From Sulfitobacter sp. (GTDB taxonomy: Bacteria; Pseudomonadota; Alphaproteobacteria; Rhodobacterales; Rhodobacteraceae), in NCBI GenBank assembly GCA_017854855.1, contig JAFMGZ010000018.1, forward strand, positions 1-64,000: a DNA stretch of 64,000 nucleotides. The letters run 5' to 3'. Below, in pieces: positions 34,892 through 43,969 of this stretch. The position numbers and the translations under genes are program-made. Numbering within the stretch: the stretch's first letter is position 1; every line of letters starts with the position of its first letter. The notes below the pieces were generated by a model. It was not told the DNA's origin. It did not search any database and saw only the letters and a program-made list of their open reading frames with translations.

Positions 34892-36346
34892 ATGGCAGCA
34901 AACGATATTACCCCGGTCATCTTGTGCGGTGGGTCGGGGACACGCCTGTGGCCTGTCTCACGGAAAAGCTTTCCCAAACAATTCATTGATCTGATTGGCG
35001 AAGGCAGCCTGTTTCAGCAATCCAGCAAACGTCTGTCGGGCGACGGTTTTGCCGAACCTGTGGTTGTTACCAACTCTGACTTTCGATTTATCGCCACGCA
35101 GCAGCTGCATGACGCAGGGATAACACCCGGCGCTGTGCTGATTGAGCCTGAGGCCCGCAATACTGCGCCCGCCCTGCTGGCCGCCGCCCTGATCGCCGCA
35201 CAGAAGGACCCCGCAGCATTGCTGCTGGCCGCCCCGTCGGATCACTATATCACCCAGGCCGATGTGTTCTGTGCAAGTGTCCAGCGTGCTGTGCCTGCCG
35301 CACAGGCGGGCCAGATCGTTACCTTTGGGATCAAACCAGACCGTCCTGAAACGGGCTATGGCTATCTGGAACTGGGCATAGATACAGTGAATGGCGCATT
35401 GCCGCTGAAACGCTTTGTCGAAAAACCGCAGCTGGCCGAGGCGGAGCGGATGATCAGCGCAGGTGGCTATCTGTGGAATGCAGGTATCTTCATGTATACC
35501 GCCCAGACGCTGATTGATGCATTTGCCGCCCATGCCCCTGAAACGCTGAAACATGTTCAGGCGTCCGTCGACAAGGCGCAGCCCGATCTGGGGTTCCTGC
35601 GTCTGGACCCCGAAGCATGGGGCATGTGCGAAGACATCTCGATCGACTTTGCCATCATGGAAAAGGTCAGCAACCTCAGTGTCATCGCCCATGAGGGTGA
35701 CTGGTCTGACATGGGCGGCTGGAACGCAGTGCACCAGCACGCCGAAAAAGATGCCAACGGCGTCGCGCTTCAGGGCAAGGCGCATGCGGTTGAATGCAAG
35801 GACACGCTGCTTCGCTCTGAATCCGGTGCGGTACAGCTGGTTGGCCTGGGGCTGGAAAACATCGTCGCGGTTGCCATGGCTGATGCTGTGCTGGTCGCCG
35901 ACCGCAGCCGCACGTCCACATTGGGCGACGTGGTCAAGCAGATGCGCGCCGCTGCTGTGCCGCAGGCCGACAACTTTCCCAAGGATCACCGCCCATGGGG
36001 ATTTTTCGAAACCCTCATTCTCAGCGATACCTTTCAGGTCAAACGCATCGTGGTCACACCTGGTGCCGCACTTAGCCTGCAAAGCCACAAACACCGCTCA
36101 GAGCATTGGATCGTCGTTGTAGGCACCGCCAAGGTCACGCTGGGTGAAACGCTGGACAGTCTGAACGTGCATATGGTTCAGCAGAACGAGTCGATCTACA
36201 TCCCGCTGGGTGCGATCCACCGCATGGAAAACACTGGCGAAACCCCGATGGAACTGATCGAAGTGCAGACCGGCAGCTATCTGGGCGAGGATGACATCAT
36301 TCGCTACGAGGACATCTATTCACGCGGTCAGGGTGCAAAGGGGTAA
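34892..36346 (+). CDS. manC: Mannose-1-phosphate guanylyltransferase / mannose-6-phosphate isomerase
   Basis: 484-aa bifunctional type II PMI/GMP enzyme giving GDP-mannose for surface polysaccharides. The nucleotidyltransferase domain (about 1-345) shows CGGSGTRLWPVSRKSFPKQF and FVEKP; the C-terminal cupin isomerase domain (about 365-480) shows QSHKHRSEHWIVVVGTAKVTLGE and YIPLGAIHRMENTG. AGGGCAGGAC precedes ATG. It opens the polysaccharide island and is convergent with the rml operon. No manB or GDP-sugar modifying enzyme lies in the window. Confidence 0.95.
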   Translation: MAANDITPVILCGGSGTRLWPVSRKSFPKQFIDLIGEGSLFQQSSKRLSGDGFAEPVVVTNSDFRFIATQQLHDAGITPGAVLIEPEARNTAPALLAAALIAAQKDPAALLLAAPSDHYITQADVFCASVQRAVPAAQAGQIVTFGIKPDRPETGYGYLELGIDTVNGALPLKRFVEKPQLAEAERMISAGGYLWNAGIFMYTAQTLIDAFAAHAPETLKHVQASVDKAQPDLGFLRLDPEAWGMCEDISIDFAIMEKVSNLSVIAHEGDWSDMGGWNAVHQHAEKDANGVALQGKAHAVECKDTLLRSESGAVQLVGLGLENIVAVAMADAVLVADRSRTSTLGDVVKQMRAAAVPQADNFPKDHRPWGFFETLILSDTFQVKRIVVTPGAALSLQSHKHRSEHWIVVVGTAKVTLGETLDSLNVHMVQQNESIYIPLGAIHRMENTGETPMELIEVQTGSYLGEDDIIRYEDIYSRGQGAKG

Positions 36347-36373
36347 GGCGCGCTCTTTTAATCGCTATGGGCG

Positions 36374-37246
36374 CTACTTGACCATATCCCTCAGATATTG
36401 GCCATAATCGTTCTTGGCAAAGAGCTCGGCGCGTTGGAGCAGGGCGTCGTCACTGATCCAGCCCTGATCATGGGCAATTTCTTCGAGGCAGCCGGTTTGC
36501 AGGCCTTGCCGCTGTGTCAGGGTACGCACGAAATTGCTGGCGTCCAGCAGGCTGGCGTGGGTCCCGGTATCCAGCCAGGCATAGCCGCGGCCCATGCGGT
36601 TCACCCGCAATGCGTCCTGGGCCAGATACATTTCCAGCAAGGATGTGATCTCAAGCTCGCCGCGCGGAGAGGGTTTGACTTCGCGGGCCATCCGGGGCGC
36701 ATTGGCATCTAGAAAATACAGTCCGGTGACCGCATAATTGGAGGCGGGTTTTGCCGGTTTCTCAATGATGCTCTGCGCCATGCCCGCCTTGTCGAAACCG
36801 ACCACGCCGTAGCGTTGCGGATCAGCCACGTGATAGCCGAAAACCGTGCCACCGCTGGTCTGCTGATCCGCATCGGCCAGCAGTTCGGGCAGGCCATGAC
36901 CAAAAAAGATGTTATCGCCCAGCACCATGGCGGAAGCGGCGCCATCCAGAAAATCCTCTGCCAGAATATAGGCCTGCGCCAGCCCGTCAGGCGAGGGTTG
37001 CACGATATAGGTCAGGGAAATGCCCCATTGGCTGCCATCGCCCAAAGACCGCTGGAATTGTGCCTGATCCTCTGGCGTGGTGATCATCGCAATTTCGCGG
37101 ATGCCCGCCAGCATCAGCACAGAGATCGGGTAATAGATCATCGGCTTGTCATAGATCGGCAGCAGTTGTTTGCTGATCCCCATGGTGATCGGATACAGCC
37201 GCGTGCCAGAGCCACCAGCCAGAATGATCCCTTTGCGGTCGGTCAT
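36374..37246 (-). CDS. rfbA: Glucose-1-phosphate thymidylyltransferase
   Basis: 290 aa; catalyses dTTP + glucose-1-phosphate to dTDP-glucose, the first step to dTDP-L-rhamnose. Motifs are [41 protein letters not shown] and IIEKP. Last gene of a four-gene rml operon with 4-bp overlaps throughout (order rmlC-rmlB-rmlD-rmlA). Confidence 0.96.
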   Translation of the reverse strand: MTDRKGIILAGGSGTRLYPITMGISKQLLPIYDKPMIYYPISVLMLAGIREIAMITTPEDQAQFQRSLGDGSQWGISLTYIVQPSPDGLAQAYILAEDFLDGAASAMVLGDNIFFGHGLPELLADADQQTSGGTVFGYHVADPQRYGVVGFDKAGMAQSIIEKPAKPASNYAVTGLYFLDANAPRMAREVKPSPRGELEITSLLEMYLAQDALRVNRMGRGYAWLDTGTHASLLDASNFVRTLTQRQGLQTGCLEEIAHDQGWISDDALLQRAELFAKNDYGQYLRDMVK

Positions 37247-38094
37247 GTCCGTCCCCTCAAGTCTTGAATGATGTCGGTCAGGCTATCGCGCCAATCAGGG
37301 CGGGTGATGCCAAAGGTTGCCGTCGTGCTGCTACAGTCCATACGCGAATTGAGCGGACGGGCAGCCGGGGTCGGATAGGCCGATGTCGGGATATCCGTAA
37401 CCGCACAGCTCAGTTCTGCGCGCTCGAAAATCGCGCGGGCGAAATCCGCCCAGCTGCAATCGGGTGCGCCTGAGAAATGGTAGGTGCCGCTTTTGTCGGG
37501 TGCTGTGATAAGCTGTGTCGCCATGGCATGACAGGCGGCGGCGATATCCTTGGCCCCCGTGGGCCCGCCAATCTGATCTGCCACCACGTTCAATGCATCC
37601 CGCTCCGCCCCAAGGCGCAACATGGTTTTGACAAAGTTATTGCCATGGGCCGAAACCACCCAGGAGGTCCGCAAGATCGCATGCACCCCGCCTGCAGCGC
37701 GCACCTTTTGCTCTCCCGCCAGTTTGGACCGCCCGTAGGCACCCAATGGGCCCGTGGCATCATCTGGTGACCAAGGTGCCGTGCCGCCGCCCGTAAACAC
37801 GTAATCGGTGGAAATCTGGACAAAGGGTATCCCAAGCGATGCACAGGCCCGCGCCATCACGGCAGGGGCATCGGCATTGATCAAGGTTGCCAGCGCCTCT
37901 TCACCCTCTGCCTTGTCCACAGCCGTATAGGCCGCGGCGTTGATGACAGCCGTTGGCACATGGGCGTGAATGGCCGATGAACAGCTTTCCGGCGCGGTCA
38001 AATCCGCCACATCCCGACCGATGCAGACCGTACCTTCCAGACGAGCCAATTCCTGCGCAACTTGGCCAGTCTTGCCAAAAACCAGAATGCTCAT
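37243..38094 (-). CDS. rfbD: dTDP-4-dehydrorhamnose reductase
   Basis: 283-aa NADPH-dependent short-chain reductase for the final step to dTDP-L-rhamnose. The N-terminal [16 protein letters not shown] binds the cofactor, [15 protein letters not shown] is characteristic, and the catalytic Tyr/Lys pair is in [11 protein letters not shown]. The usual YVFDG appears here as YVFTGG. Overlaps rfbA and rfbB by 4 bp each. Confidence 0.95.
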   Translation of the reverse strand: MSILVFGKTGQVAQELARLEGTVCIGRDVADLTAPESCSSAIHAHVPTAVINAAAYTAVDKAEGEEALATLINADAPAVMARACASLGIPFVQISTDYVFTGGGTAPWSPDDATGPLGAYGRSKLAGEQKVRAAGGVHAILRTSWVVSAHGNNFVKTMLRLGAERDALNVVADQIGGPTGAKDIAAACHAMATQLITAPDKSGTYHFSGAPDCSWADFARAIFERAELSCAVTDIPTSAYPTPAARPLNSRMDCSSTTATFGITRPDWRDSLTDIIQDLRGRT

Positions 38095-39131
38095 GCCTTA
38101 ACCCCCAGCCTTGTGCCCACACCGTCGCGGGCCTGCAGCGCGCGCCACCAGTCCTCATTGTCCAGGTACCATTGCACCGTCCGCTCCAGCCCCTCTTCCA
38201 AGGTTACCGAAGGACGCCAGCCCAACTCATCGCGGATGCGCGAAGGATCAATCGCATAGCGCAGATCATGGCCCGCGCGATCCTGCACAAAAGTGATCTG
38301 ATCGGCATATGACCCCGTCTTGGGCCGCTTGCGGTCCAGAATGGCGCAAATGCTGCGCACCAGATCGATGTTGCGCGCCTCATTCTCTCCGCCGATGTTA
38401 TAGCTGCGGCCCAGCGCACCCTGTTCAAGCACCAACAGCAGCGCATCAGCATGATCTTCGACAAACAGCCAATCGCGCACGTTCAGCCCTTGGCCATAGA
38501 CCGGGATCTCCTTGCCCGCCAGCGCGTTCAGGATCACGACCGGCACCAGCTTTTCAGGGAAATGATAGGGGCCGTAGTTGTTGGAGCAATTGGTCAGGAC
38601 GATGGGAAGCCCGTAGGTTTCATGCCAGGCGCGGACCAGATGATCGCTGGCCGCCTTGGAGGCGGAATAGGGCGATCGGGGATCATAGGGCGTGGTTTCC
38701 GTGAACATGCCCGCCGCACCCAGCGACCCAAAAACCTCATCGGTTGAGATGTGGTGAAAGCGGAACCCCTCGGGCTTGCCCGCGCCCGCCCAATAGGCCC
38801 GCGCGGCCTCAAGCAGATTATAGGTGCCGGTGATATTGGTATCGATAAAATCGCCAGGGCCGTCGATGGAACGGTCCACATGGGATTCAGCGGCCAGATG
38901 CATCACCATATCGGGCTGATGCTGCGCAAATGTCGCGTCCAGCATGGCGCGGTCGCGGATGTCCACATGGGCGAAATGATAAAGCGGGCTGTCCGCCACC
39001 GGCGTCAGGTTCTCCAGGCATCCCGCATAGGTCAGCGCATCGACATTCACCACCTCATGGCCCCGACTGATGGCCAGCCGCACAACCGCAGAGCCAATAA
39101 AACCGGCCCCCCCTGTGACTAGGATCTTCAC
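38091..39131 (-). CDS. rfbB: dTDP-glucose 4,6-dehydratase
   Basis: 346-aa NAD-dependent extended [15 protein letters not shown] binds [18 protein letters not shown] is the family signature, and [10 protein letters not shown] with [15 protein letters not shown] gives the catalytic residues. Converts dTDP-glucose to dTDP-4-keto-6-deoxyglucose. Overlaps rfbD and rfbC by 4 bp. Confidence 0.96.
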   Translation of the reverse strand: MKILVTGGAGFIGSAVVRLAISRGHEVVNVDALTYAGCLENLTPVADSPLYHFAHVDIRDRAMLDATFAQHQPDMVMHLAAESHVDRSIDGPGDFIDTNITGTYNLLEAARAYWAGAGKPEGFRFHHISTDEVFGSLGAAGMFTETTPYDPRSPYSASKAASDHLVRAWHETYGLPIVLTNCSNNYGPYHFPEKLVPVVILNALAGKEIPVYGQGLNVRDWLFVEDHADALLLVLEQGALGRSYNIGGENEARNIDLVRSICAILDRKRPKTGSYADQITFVQDRAGHDLRYAIDPSRIRDELGWRPSVTLEEGLERTVQWYLDNEDWWRALQARDGVGTRLGVKA

Positions 39132-39697
39132 GTGGCATCCCCCAAGGTAAAGGGGCTGTCAAATGCGGCCATAAACGGGGCCTTTTCATCCTTGTCCGAC
39201 AGGATCGCAGGGCCGCTGAGCCCCCAGTCAATCCCGATGTCCGGATCGTCAAAGCGCACCGCACCGTCACATTCCGGCGCGTAATAATCACTGCATTTAT
39301 AGATGATTTCAGTATCGGGCAGACGGGTTGCGAAACCATGAAGGAAACCTTCGGGGATCAGCAGCTGCAGACCATTTTCCGCGCTCAGCTCATAACCGAC
39401 CCATTGGCCATAGGTCGCACTGCCCTTGCGGACATCAACGGCCACATCAAACAGCGCCCCGCGCCCGCAGCGCACCAGCTTGGCCTGCGCATGCGGGGGG
39501 GATTGAAAATGCAGCCCCCGCACGGTGTTCACGGCGGCCGACACCGAATGGTTGTCCTGCACAAAATCAATGTCGATGCCATGCGCGAGCATCTTCTGGC
39601 GGTTCCAACTCTCAGAGAAAAACCCGCGCGCATCACCAAAACGCGGCGGGTTTATCAATACAACTCCGGGCAGTTTGGTCGGCGTTACGAAATCCAC
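39128..39697 (-). CDS. rfbC: dTDP-4-dehydrorhamnose 3,5-epimerase
   Basis: 189-aa cupin epimerase. [32 protein letters not shown] (catalytic histidine) and [10 protein letters not shown] match RmlC. Start is a GTG with AGGAAAGAG upstream. It is 73 bp downstream of the 54-aa gene in the same direction, so a common transcript with that gene and the DUF2793 gene is possible. Confidence 0.95.
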   Translation of the reverse strand: MDFVTPTKLPGVVLINPPRFGDARGFFSESWNRQKMLAHGIDIDFVQDNHSVSAAVNTVRGLHFQSPPHAQAKLVRCGRGALFDVAVDVRKGSATYGQWVGYELSAENGLQLLIPEGFLHGFATRLPDTEIIYKCSDYYAPECDGAVRFDDPDIGIDWGLSGPAILSDKDEKAPFMAAFDSPFTLGDAT

Positions 39698-39770
39698 AAA
39701 AGCACTCTTTCCTGATCGGCATGTCTGTCGGACATAACACTACAAGGGTCAGAGCAATTTGGTGCCGGTT

Positions 39771-39935
39771 TTACAAGTTTTTCTTGGTTTTCTTTGCCGG
39801 TGTTGCCTCTGTATCCTCACCCAGCACCTGGGCAAGGACCTCTGCATCGCTGAGATGTTCGGGCACTTGCACCCGGCCCAATCCGGGCAGGACGACTGTG
39901 CGGTAGGCTGGAAGGCTTTTTTTGGACTGGCTCAT
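39771..39935 (-). CDS. Small hypothetical protein (54 aa) coupled to DUF2793 gene
   Basis: No family recognised. The 54 residues start MSQSKKSLPAYRT, continue with a Gly/Val-rich stretch (LPGLGRVQVPEHLSD), a predicted short helix (AEVLAQVLGE) and end in a Lys-rich tail (AKKTKKN). ATG 39935 is preceded by GGGGA at six bases and starts one base after the DUF2793 stop, so translation is probably coupled. A longer frame to 40064 would run antiparallel to nothing known and lies inside the DUF2793 gene, so I reject it. Soluble; no signal or membrane segment. Confidence 0.6.
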   Translation of the reverse strand: MSQSKKSLPAYRTVVLPGLGRVQVPEHLSDAEVLAQVLGEDTEATPAKKTKKNL

Positions 39936-39936
39936 A

Positions 39937-40929
39937 TCATTTCCCCAAGGTTGAAAGCGTGAACAACCGGTTCGACCCCAAACGGTTCTCAACAAAGAGC
40001 CGCGGTGCCGCACCGGTATTGTCGATCGACAGATTGATGCCGCCCGCAGGCCCGGTTGTCCCATCCAGCGGACCGGTGAGGTAATTCATCGTCCCCGGCG
40101 GGTTTGCGAACATCTGGCCAAAGTTGCTGGCCCCCGTCAGCGTCCCCGTGATCGCCACCAGATAGAAACGGCCCTCAAGGTTCACACTGACCCACATCAT
40201 GATACGCGAGGGGTTTGACCACGGAATTGCAACCGACCACGCTGTATTGTTCAGAATGAACACATCCTCGAAAAACACCTGACCGCTTTGGAATTGAACG
40301 GCCGCAGTGCTGGCTTCAATGCGCATCCCGGTGCGAAAGGTGCTGCCATCGGCGCTGACCTTGATCGCGAAATCGTCCGATCCTGCCGTCCCCATTTCGG
40401 CCCGCCCCGAAAAATCCGTCTGGAACAGCAGGCTTGCCGTATCGCCAGTGCCCGCCTTGTTCAGCTTGAGCTGATGGCCCGCGCCATCATGGTTCAATAG
40501 CGTCGCCTGGGCGGCGACGGCCAATTTGTTGGTATTATCCGCAGTGGTATTGACCCCGACGGCGGGAATGTTCTGAAGATTGACGGTGCCGCTGGTCGGC
40601 TGCCAGACGGTGCCGTCAAACCTGACCTCTTCGGCCGTCCCCGCAATATCGGCCCGCCAGCCCAGACTGGGTGCAAAGAACTGCCATGTGCTGTCGACCC
40701 AGACCGCGACATTCTGCTCTTGGCCCGCCCAACCCTGTGTCGCGGGGTCCCCCACGATATAGCGGTCCCCCGGTGCGGACTGCGCGGGAGGGGCCGTCAG
40801 CGTCGTGCTGATCACGCTCAGCTGTGTGACCGCATCGAGGATCCGCAAGGCCTCATTATGCGTCACATGCTTTTGCGCCTGCGCTGGCTGGATATAGGGC
40901 AGCGATAAAATGGGAGACGTCTGCGACAT
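39937..40929 (-). CDS. DUF2793 domain-containing protein
   Basis: 330 aa. The N-terminal block SPILSLPYIQPAQAQKHVTHNEALRILDAVTQLSV and GDRYIVGDPATQGWAGQEQNVAVWVDSTWQFFAPSLGWRADI are the DUF2793 pattern. A beta-rich, Gly/Thr/Asn-rich remainder resembles phage tail-fibre or receptor-type proteins. No signal peptide. ATG 40929 has AAGGAAA seven to eight bases upstream; extending to 41037 adds a basic stretch without support. It is divergent from the RTX gene and heads a same-strand run (54-aa gene, rml genes). Function is unknown; DUF2793 is mostly seen in phage-derived or surface loci of alphaproteobacteria. Confidence 0.8.
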   Translation of the reverse strand: MSQTSPILSLPYIQPAQAQKHVTHNEALRILDAVTQLSVISTTLTAPPAQSAPGDRYIVGDPATQGWAGQEQNVAVWVDSTWQFFAPSLGWRADIAGTAEEVRFDGTVWQPTSGTVNLQNIPAVGVNTTADNTNKLAVAAQATLLNHDGAGHQLKLNKAGTGDTASLLFQTDFSGRAEMGTAGSDDFAIKVSADGSTFRTGMRIEASTAAVQFQSGQVFFEDVFILNNTAWSVAIPWSNPSRIMMWVSVNLEGRFYLVAITGTLTGASNFGQMFANPPGTMNYLTGPLDGTTGPAGGINLSIDNTGAAPRLFVENRLGSNRLFTLSTLGK

Positions 40930-41143
40930 GAGGTTTCCTTTGCATCCGGTATGAAAGAAGAATGCAGCGGACCCTGTGCCACGCGGGTAAACATCGGCTA
41001 AGGCCAGCGCACGGCCCTTGCGCATTTTACGCAACATTTATCCTTTAAAATCATAGATATTCGCCCCAAAAGCGCCATCTTCATACCCTGCCTTTCCCTT
41101 GAACCCCCTGCACAAGAACCCCCGAACCAAAGGGGTAGGTGAC

Positions 41144-43864
41144 ATGGTCAGAGCAACATTTTCTAATCACGGTGCGCTCTTTTCAGCGCAGGAATTCGGC
41201 CTTGTCGGGCTGAATGATATCAAGATCGTCGAGGGTGCAGGCGGCCCGATGCTCTTTGCGGCCACGCGCGGTGATGGCTGGCTCAGCGCCTATGATCTGG
41301 GCAATGGTCCGGGACAGGCGTCACTGGCGCAACAATGGCGCATTGCACCCAATCTGCTGCAGCTGGAAACCACCGATCTGGTGTTGCGCGATACGGGCGG
41401 CACGCAGCAATTGTTCATGGCCGGGCTCAACAGCACCAGCCTGACCGGCGTGCAACTGGACAGTGACGGCTTTGGCAGTGCCATTGACGGCGGTGTTTCA
41501 TATTCGGCCAACGGGCGGCACCTTGGCGGGCTGTCCGAAATGGAACTGATACAGGATGGGTCAACGGGCCTTGCGGCGTTGCGCAATGGCGGGCTGGTCA
41601 ACATCTCTTTTGGTGCGGGCACGACGCTGAATGTCTCAAACATCTACCAGGGTGCCGACATGCAGGGCGAAAGGGCCAATGGGATCACCACCGCCACCCA
41701 TAACGGACAAACCTATGCCTTTGTCACCTATCAGGGCCAGGACACGGTCAGCATGTTCCGCCAGGGGTCAGACGGCGGCATGCAGCACATCAACGATGTC
41801 GGGGCCAGCGAGGGTTTCTGGGTCGACCGGCCGGGCGCTCTGACGGTGACCTCTGCCGCGGACGGACAGCTTTATGTAGTGGTCGCAGGGTCGGGCAGCG
41901 ACTCACTCTCGACCTTTTCGGTCAGCGCCAATGGGATGGTGCCCGTCGATCACCTTGTCGACAGCCTCAACACCCGCTTTGCCGATGCCAGCCATGTGAC
42001 CAGCGTAACCATCGGGCAACAGAACTTTGTGCTGGCCGCAGGCTCTGACAGCGGCGTGAACCTGTTTACCGTGCTGCCGGGCGGACGGCTGCAGCATATC
42101 GACGCCATGCCCGGCTCGGTCGAGACACCTCTGCGCGGCATCACCTCGCTGGATGCGATGGCCACGCCAGACGGCATCCGGCTTTGGGTTTCTACCGAAG
42201 CGGCCCCCTATCTGGCAGAGTTTTCCGTCGCCCTGCCCAACATCGGTATCACCCTTGGGGCCAGCGCCACCGGCAGCGTCCTCAACGGCAGCGTGGGCGA
42301 CGATGTGCTGACCGGGGCCAGCGGCCTGGATCAGCTGAACGGCGGGTTCGGCGATGATATTCTGCTGGATGGGGCCAGCACGGATTTCCTGCGCGGCGAC
42401 GGCGGGCGCGACACCTTTGTTCTCGTCGAAGACGGTGCCCGCGATGTCATCCTTGATTTCCAGCTGGGCTTTGACCGCATTGACCTGACCGATTTCAGCC
42501 AGACCGGCGGGCTGGGCGGCATGAGCATCATTTCGCGCAGCTGGGGTGCAGAATTTCGCATTGGTGCCGACATCCTCGAGGTGCGTAATGCGGCTGGCAC
42601 CAGCCTGCGGGCAGAGGATTTTGACGCCAACAACCTGCTTACCGGAAACCGCATCCAGACGGATCCAGCGCTCTATCCCGGTTCCAATGGCACACCGCGC
42701 CCTGACCCCAACCCCGGTCTGATTGACAACCCATCGGGCATCGACCCCAAAACTCTGGCCCCCACATGGGTCAACGAACCCGGCTTTACGCTGAACCGTG
42801 CGGCGGGGGATTATATTGGCAGCAACAACAACGATGTGATCTATTCAAGCGGCCAGAATGACCGGCTGTTTGGCGGCGGCGGCAACGACATCATCTGGGC
42901 CGGTGGCGGAAATGATCGTGTCAACGGCGAAGGCGGCAACGACAGTATTGATGGCAGCCATGACAACGACCTGCTGCTGGGGGGGGCCGGTTTTGACACC
43001 ATCAACGGCGGGGATGGCGATGATACAATCTCGGGCGATACATTTGCCGATTCCCTGATTGGCGGAAACGGCAATGACATGATCCTTGGCGGCGACGGAT
43101 TTGACCAGATTTTTGGAAATGCGGGCAATGATCGCATCTGGGCAGGCTCATCCGCAGACCGCATCTTTGGCGGTGACGGCAATGACTGGCTCAGCGCCGG
43201 CAGCAATGTCGGGTTAAGCGTTGATGGCGTCTTTGGCGAAGCCGGGAATGACACGATCTTTGGCAACGCGGGATTTGACGTGCTGAACGGCGGTGACGGC
43301 GACGATCTTATTGATGGGGGCCACCAGTCTGACAACCTCTATGGCGAAGACGGCAATGACACGCTGCTGGGCGATCAGGGTTTTGACCGGCTGTTCGGCG
43401 GTCGGGGCGATGACATGCTGTATGGTGGCGACTCTGGTGATGGCCTGTTCGGACAAGAAGGCAACGATACCCTTTGGGGTGGAGAGGGTGGAGACCGTTT
43501 CTTTGGCGGCCAAGGCAATGACCTGATCGATGGGGGAACCGGGGCGGATACGATCTATGCGGACGCGGGGTTCGATACGATCATCGGCGGTGCCGATGAT
43601 GACCTGATGTTCGGCAGCTTCAACGCGGATGAATTCGTCTTTTCCGACAATCACGGTAATGACACCATCGGCGACTTTGATGCCCTGAACGCGAATGAGG
43701 TGCTGGATTTCACCAATCACAGCAGCTTTAACCGGTTCAGCGATGTAATCAACGCATCTGTCCAATCAGGGCAGGATGTCTTGATCAATACGGGCGGAGG
43801 GAATTCCATTCGGCTGCGTAACGTAAATTTGCAGGATCTTGATGAAAGCGACTTTGAATTCTAG
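41144..43864 (+). CDS. RTX-type calcium-binding secreted protein with N-terminal beta-propeller-like region
   Basis: 906 aa, acidic. Residues 1 to about 370 look like repeated beta-propeller blades (recurrent short segments around LTVTSAADGQLYVVVAGSGSDSLSTF). A first short Ca-binding segment (about 385-425, GSVGDDVLTGASGLDQLNGGFGDD) is followed by a linker, then about 27 nonapeptides of the GGxGxDxhx type from about residue 560 to 830. There is no N-terminal signal peptide; export by a type I system through the C-terminus is inferred, but no T1SS genes are in the window. Start ATG 41144 has AAGGGG eight bases upstream; an upstream in-frame TTG is unsupported. It probably acts outside the cell in adhesion or matrix formation with the polysaccharide. 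Confidence 0.85.
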   Translation: MVRATFSNHGALFSAQEFGLVGLNDIKIVEGAGGPMLFAATRGDGWLSAYDLGNGPGQASLAQQWRIAPNLLQLETTDLVLRDTGGTQQLFMAGLNSTSLTGVQLDSDGFGSAIDGGVSYSANGRHLGGLSEMELIQDGSTGLAALRNGGLVNISFGAGTTLNVSNIYQGADMQGERANGITTATHNGQTYAFVTYQGQDTVSMFRQGSDGGMQHINDVGASEGFWVDRPGALTVTSAADGQLYVVVAGSGSDSLSTFSVSANGMVPVDHLVDSLNTRFADASHVTSVTIGQQNFVLAAGSDSGVNLFTVLPGGRLQHIDAMPGSVETPLRGITSLDAMATPDGIRLWVSTEAAPYLAEFSVALPNIGITLGASATGSVLNGSVGDDVLTGASGLDQLNGGFGDDILLDGASTDFLRGDGGRDTFVLVEDGARDVILDFQLGFDRIDLTDFSQTGGLGGMSIISRSWGAEFRIGADILEVRNAAGTSLRAEDFDANNLLTGNRIQTDPALYPGSNGTPRPDPNPGLIDNPSGIDPKTLAPTWVNEPGFTLNRAAGDYIGSNNNDVIYSSGQNDRLFGGGGNDIIWAGGGNDRVNGEGGNDSIDGSHDNDLLLGGAGFDTINGGDGDDTISGDTFADSLIGGNGNDMILGGDGFDQIFGNAGNDRIWAGSSADRIFGGDGNDWLSAGSNVGLSVDGVFGEAGNDTIFGNAGFDVLNGGDGDDLIDGGHQSDNLYGEDGNDTLLGDQGFDRLFGGRGDDMLYGGDSGDGLFGQEGNDTLWGGEGGDRFFGGQGNDLIDGGTGADTIYADAGFDTIIGGADDDLMFGSFNADEFVFSDNHGNDTIGDFDALNANEVLDFTNHSSFNRFSDVINASVQSGQDVLINTGGGNSIRLRNVNLQDLDESDFEF
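42980..43585 (+). repeat. 108-bp (36-residue) super-repeat of four RTX nonapeptides
   Basis: Within the RTX gene the nonapeptides recur in an ordered set of four: GFD-type, GDD/GND-type, a degenerate one (TFAD, SSAD, HQSD, DSGD) and GND-type. Blocks lie at 42980-43087, 43088-43195, 43262-43369 and 43370-43477, with a drifted fifth at 43478-43585. A 66-bp insertion including AGSNVGLSVDGVF separates blocks two and three. Confidence 0.7.
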
Positions 43865-43897
43865 GGCGTTTCCACACATGTCCAAAGCATCGGCGCT

Positions 43898-43927
43898 CGC
43901 CTGATCCTATGAAAATGGGGTCAGGCG
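43898..43927. terminator. Possible hairpin terminator after RTX gene
   Basis: CGCCTGATCC (43898-43907) pairs with GGGTCAGGCG (43918-43927) with one wobble pair around a ten-base loop. It lies between the convergent RTX and glycosyltransferase genes. No clear T-run follows, so termination efficiency is doubtful. Confidence 0.4.
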
Positions 43928-43969
43928 TGGCCTTGGCGTTTGCAGCCCCTGCAGATGTCACATCGGCCG

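Noticed and set aside
34958-36094. 378-codon open frame on the minus strand
   Set aside because: Antisense to manC; no domain and no neighbouring gene on that strand.
39937-41143. Prophage remnant around the DUF2793 gene
   Set aside because: No integrase, capsid, terminase or attachment repeats in the surroundings; a single tail-fibre-like gene is not enough.
42827-43618. Short tandem repeats considered as a CRISPR-like array
   Set aside because: They are in frame, degenerate at DNA level and encode RTX nonapeptides.
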